Of a DNA stretch of 64,000 nt, positions 62,601 to 64,000 are shown one piece after another (within the stretch, counting starts at the first letter, position 1; every line of letters starts with the position of its first letter). A program made the position numbers and the translations under genes. The notes below the pieces were generated by a model, which was given only the letters and a program-made list of their open reading frames with translations, had not been told where the DNA came from and did not search any database. Source of the stretch: Lewinellaceae bacterium (GTDB taxonomy: Bacteria; Bacteroidota; Bacteroidia; Chitinophagales; Saprospiraceae); assembly GCA_020636195.1 (NCBI GenBank), contig JACJYH010000001.1, forward strand, positions 496,001-560,000, given 5' to 3'.

Positions 62601-63257
62601 ATCATGATGTACAAAATTTTCTTTGTGATGCGTGCAATACACAGTATAGTTTAATTTGCTAATAAAATCTCCTGTAGATGCATCAACATTATAATCCCAA
62701 TAGTCAGAATTATCGACCATGTTTATTTTAAGATTAAACACTAAAACCAATTTTCCATCAGTGTATTCGTACATTTTTTGAACAACAATAGGAGTTTTTG
62801 CCAATTCCGGTACTAAAAATGAAGATGTTTTAACATCATTTCTTTCGGCTTCAGGTTTGATACTATGGACTTCGTGACCCAATTGCTTTGCAGATGCTTT
62901 TATGGCATCTATTTCAGTGATAGATGGAGAAAGGGATGTGACCTTTTTTACAGCTTCTTTTATAAAAGTTGAAGTTGCTACTGCGACCTTACCCTGCTGA
63001 TTTAAAATAATGGTAAGCATTGCATTTCTTATTTCAATCCCATTTGCTGTTTGGGTTAGGTAAATGTACGTCACCCCTCGATCGGATGTTCTCATAGAAC
63101 TTACGGTGTATCCTTCTAAATCTTCTTTAGTTAAGTCGTACTTGTCGAGATGATTGGACATGTATTCCACAGCTGTGGACAGATTTTGGTTTGATTGGCT
63201 TTGTCCATAGTTCGTAAATAGCATACTCATTAGACACAAAAAGATAAAAAACCTCAT
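59655..63257 (-). CDS. M36 (fungalysin-type) metalloprotease, T9SS cargo
   Basis: 1200 residues. Signal peptide, FTP/PepSY-like propeptide (about 25-190), then the M36 domain with zinc motif HEFGH at about 600 and the third ligand in QMGEGWSDFFG. A PA domain (GKIAIIDRGSCDFSRKVYRA, about 490-580) is inserted. After it come a DUF11-like repeat, a concanavalin/MAM-like part (EDFEGDLQW), and a C-terminal type A sorting domain (VFPNPVSEVINV; KGIYILKIQSGKFITSKKI). It is secreted by type IX secretion and digests extracellular protein. Confidence 0.93.
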   Translation of the reverse strand: MRFFIFLCLMSMLFTNYGQSQSNQNLSTAVEYMSNHLDKYDLTKEDLEGYTVSSMRTSDRGVTYIYLTQTANGIEIRNAMLTIILNQQGKVAVATSTFIKEAVKKVTSLSPSITEIDAIKASAKQLGHEVHSIKPEAERNDVKTSSFLVPELAKTPIVVQKMYEYTDGKLVLVFNLKINMVDNSDYWDYNVDASTGDFISKLNYTVYCTHHKENFVHHDCDINRVQTSFEESIDNKLNLGAGVASYKVYKLPTESPLYGGLETAHDNLYPTSSPFGWHDTNGIEGAEYTITRGNNVFAYEDKDDDNSSDGNEPDGGASLNFDFPVDLAQDPRQSNQAAVTNLFYLVNMMHDVTALLGFDEAAGNFQSKNYTGIFGEGDYVLAQAFDGITKYENNTDLVNGNHTKINNANFSTPPDGINGVMQMFLWTNDSGAISIDEPASIKEFVQEYGSAGFGMPYPKENEPPVTGECIITRDNTLTGTTCCNTILDPANVKGKIAIIDRGSCDFSRKVYRAQQAGAIAAVICNIPGVNGGNGEELVNMGGADDAQNVTIPSVFFKKSLCDKIKMVLNEGTSVVITFQERAKQGADYLDGALDNGIIAHEFGHGISNRLTGGPGNTSCLGNDEQMGEGWSDFFGLIMTRRPNDLGAQPRGMGNFAAAQQINGGGLRRFPYSTDFNINSQTYDDIKGTTAPHPLGEVWADILWDIYWKFIDLYGYDPDWTNKESGNYKAVFLVMEGMAMQNCNPGFVNGRDGILNADLVHFDGQHNCMLWEVFARRGVGKFANQGSSNNRNDGIQNFDVLPTCIEALKISKAYANSEGNPGDVIDVELNAINHILGANNDDILITDVLQDGLTYVAGSAPIEPEVNGNELVFNIGKLAYDTPYKLNYQLKSSTANTSTLVKSEDFEGDLQWDLEAVGGNTWFTDNEVYRSPQTSIVIYSLPLEMDASIISSEIEINKIDDAHFPVMRFWHKYNIELINDGGFLEISVDGGPFNPVPKELFLKNGYTGQLAYSTLAVPSLYAFSGKSGSDWIDSYLDLSPYVGKKIKIAFRYGSNDSIAPEDDLPGWYIDDLDIFQVYKYDTKVCIEAKSKPETKQCGPNVTYFINPNQESSVKDDNNIFTLTVFPNPVSEVINVAIKSPIQSDATLELINASGQKITSSNIQVGTQKTLVSLDAKSLQKGIYILKIQSGKFITSKKIVVI

Positions 63258-63300
63258 TTGTTAAATTTTAAAAATAATGTAATGTGAAAAATTTTAAGAG

Positions 63301-63308
63301 CAAATCTA
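63301..63308 (-). promoter_or_regulatory. -7 box TAGATTTG
   Basis: Exact TAnnTTTG on the minus strand, 43 bases before the M36 protease ATG. Confidence 0.5.
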
Positions 63309-63415
63309 ATTTAAAATTTAGAATTTTAAAATTAAATCTTAGGATTTATTAGAAATATGTATTGGTAAATGACATTTATACTTTTATTTTGTGAATTTAT
63401 AAAGAACGTTCCATA

Positions 63416-64000
63416 ATGGTAGATCAAGTTTTTGGGAGGAATCCTGTGTTAGAGGCATTAGAAAATGATTCAATCAACATTGAGAAAATTTACATACTTC
63501 AATCAATTACCGGCGACTTTGAAAAGACTGTAAGGTCTCAATGTAAGCGTAAAAACATAGATTTGGCAAGAGTTCCAGAACAAAAACTCAATGAACTGAC
63601 TAGACATAAAAATCACCAAGGCATCGTCGCCACTATTGCGCCAATCATTTATCAAGAGTACACTGATGTCATAGATACAGTTCTCAAAAAAAATGAGCTG
63701 CCTATCATTCTCATTTTGGACAATATCACAGATGTAAGAAATATTGGTGCCATCGCACGATCTGCATATTTTTTTGGTGCGCACTCAATCATTTTGACTG
63801 GAAATCATTCTGGTGGAATCAACGATTTATCTGTCAAAACATCGGCGGGTGCTCTGCTACATCTTCCAGTCTGCAAAGGGAAAAATCTTTTCAATGTGGT
63901 GAGTGATATGCAATCCTTGGGCATCAAAGTTGTAGCGACTACATCACAAACAGGACACAAATTAGAGCAATGCGACATGTCGGTTGGATTGGCAATACTG
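63416..64000 (+). CDS. rlmB: SpoU/TrmH family 23S rRNA 2'-O-methyltransferase (partial, window end)
   Basis: 195 codons from the ATG at 63416 (VDQVFGRNPVLEALEND) to the end of the window, still open. The N-terminal substrate-binding domain (about 1-95) is followed by the SpoU fold: LILDNITDVRNIGAIARSAY with the conserved NIG/R motif and SVKTSAGALLHLP. It probably methylates G2251 of 23S rRNA, as RlmB does. The catalytic C-terminal motif lies outside the window, so the exact subfamily is inferred. Confidence 0.87.
   Translation, partial: MVDQVFGRNPVLEALENDSINIEKIYILQSITGDFEKTVRSQCKRKNIDLARVPEQKLNELTRHKNHQGIVATIAPIIYQEYTDVIDTVLKKNELPIILILDNITDVRNIGAIARSAYFFGAHSIILTGNHSGGINDLSVKTSAGALLHLPVCKGKNLFNVVSDMQSLGIKVVATTSQTGHKLEQCDMSVGLAIL

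Noticed and set aside
1..64000. CRISPR arrays, rRNA genes, integrases or complete insertion sequences
   Set aside because: No regularly spaced direct repeats, no rRNA-like stretches and no transposase or integrase genes were seen on either strand.

Overview
The window is a stretch of a Bacteroidota chromosome, AT-rich and densely coded. The evidence is the gene content (BamA/Skp and UppS together, DUF4199 and DUF4286 proteins, BshC, a fused 2-oxoacid dehydrogenase E1, a mitochondrial-type citrate synthase, an M36 protease with a type IX secretion tail), the lack of Shine-Dalgarno sequences, and repeated matches to the Bacteroidota -7 promoter box TAnnTTTG. Several features resemble Saprospiria-like environmental lineages, but the exact lineage is inference.

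Layout. 1-9.2 kb: the end of a SPOR protein, a Crp/Fnr regulator with a heme-copper-oxidase-like membrane protein, a methyltransferase, tRNA-Cys with its own terminator, a GH31 alpha-glucosidase, VOC and SRPBCC proteins, a broken Bro-N phage-type gene, a GNAT enzyme and a DUF4199 membrane protein. 9.3-18 kb (minus strand): NadB, transketolase, a conserved unknown protein, a GH13 amylase lipoprotein and a fused alpha/beta E1 dehydrogenase. 18-21.5 kb: a polyprenol-type glycosyltransferase and a MOSC protein facing mevalonate kinase, plus an unlisted 51-residue membrane protein. 21.5-28.9 kb (minus strand): UppS, BamA, Skp/OmpH, a haem-binding protein and BshC, that is, envelope biogenesis and bacillithiol synthesis. 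29.1-34.1 kb: LemA with a DUF2207 protein, then a porin-like protein between two YceI-like proteins.

34.2-42.0 kb is an AT-rich block that looks accessory. It holds secreted and outer-membrane proteins of unknown function, a WG-repeat/TonB protein, and a two-gene Xre-ImmA/PIN module behind a perfect 15-bp inverted-repeat operator. 42.3-64 kb returns to housekeeping genes: citrate synthase, GcvH, RlmN, Dcd, a large formate dehydrogenase alpha subunit, AspS, an S9 peptidase lipoprotein, RlmD-type RNA methyltransferase, DnaJ/GrpE, a TlpA-like thioredoxin, a flavin reductase, the M36 protease, and the start of an RlmB-type methyltransferase cut by the window end.

The most unusual signals are: (1) a roughly 165-bp element with 16-bp terminal inverted repeats present three times (6.4, 19.9 and 54.1 kb), which holds a 46-codon frame that is open in two copies and an internal hairpin whose base changes in the third copy all keep pairing; (2) the operator-controlled Xre-ImmA/PIN pair; (3) a CRP-geometry palindrome between the Crp/Fnr gene and the methyltransferase; (4) the short membrane protein gene at 20993-21148. 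Promoter boxes and one terminator also show that several of the longest possible reading frames begin too far upstream.
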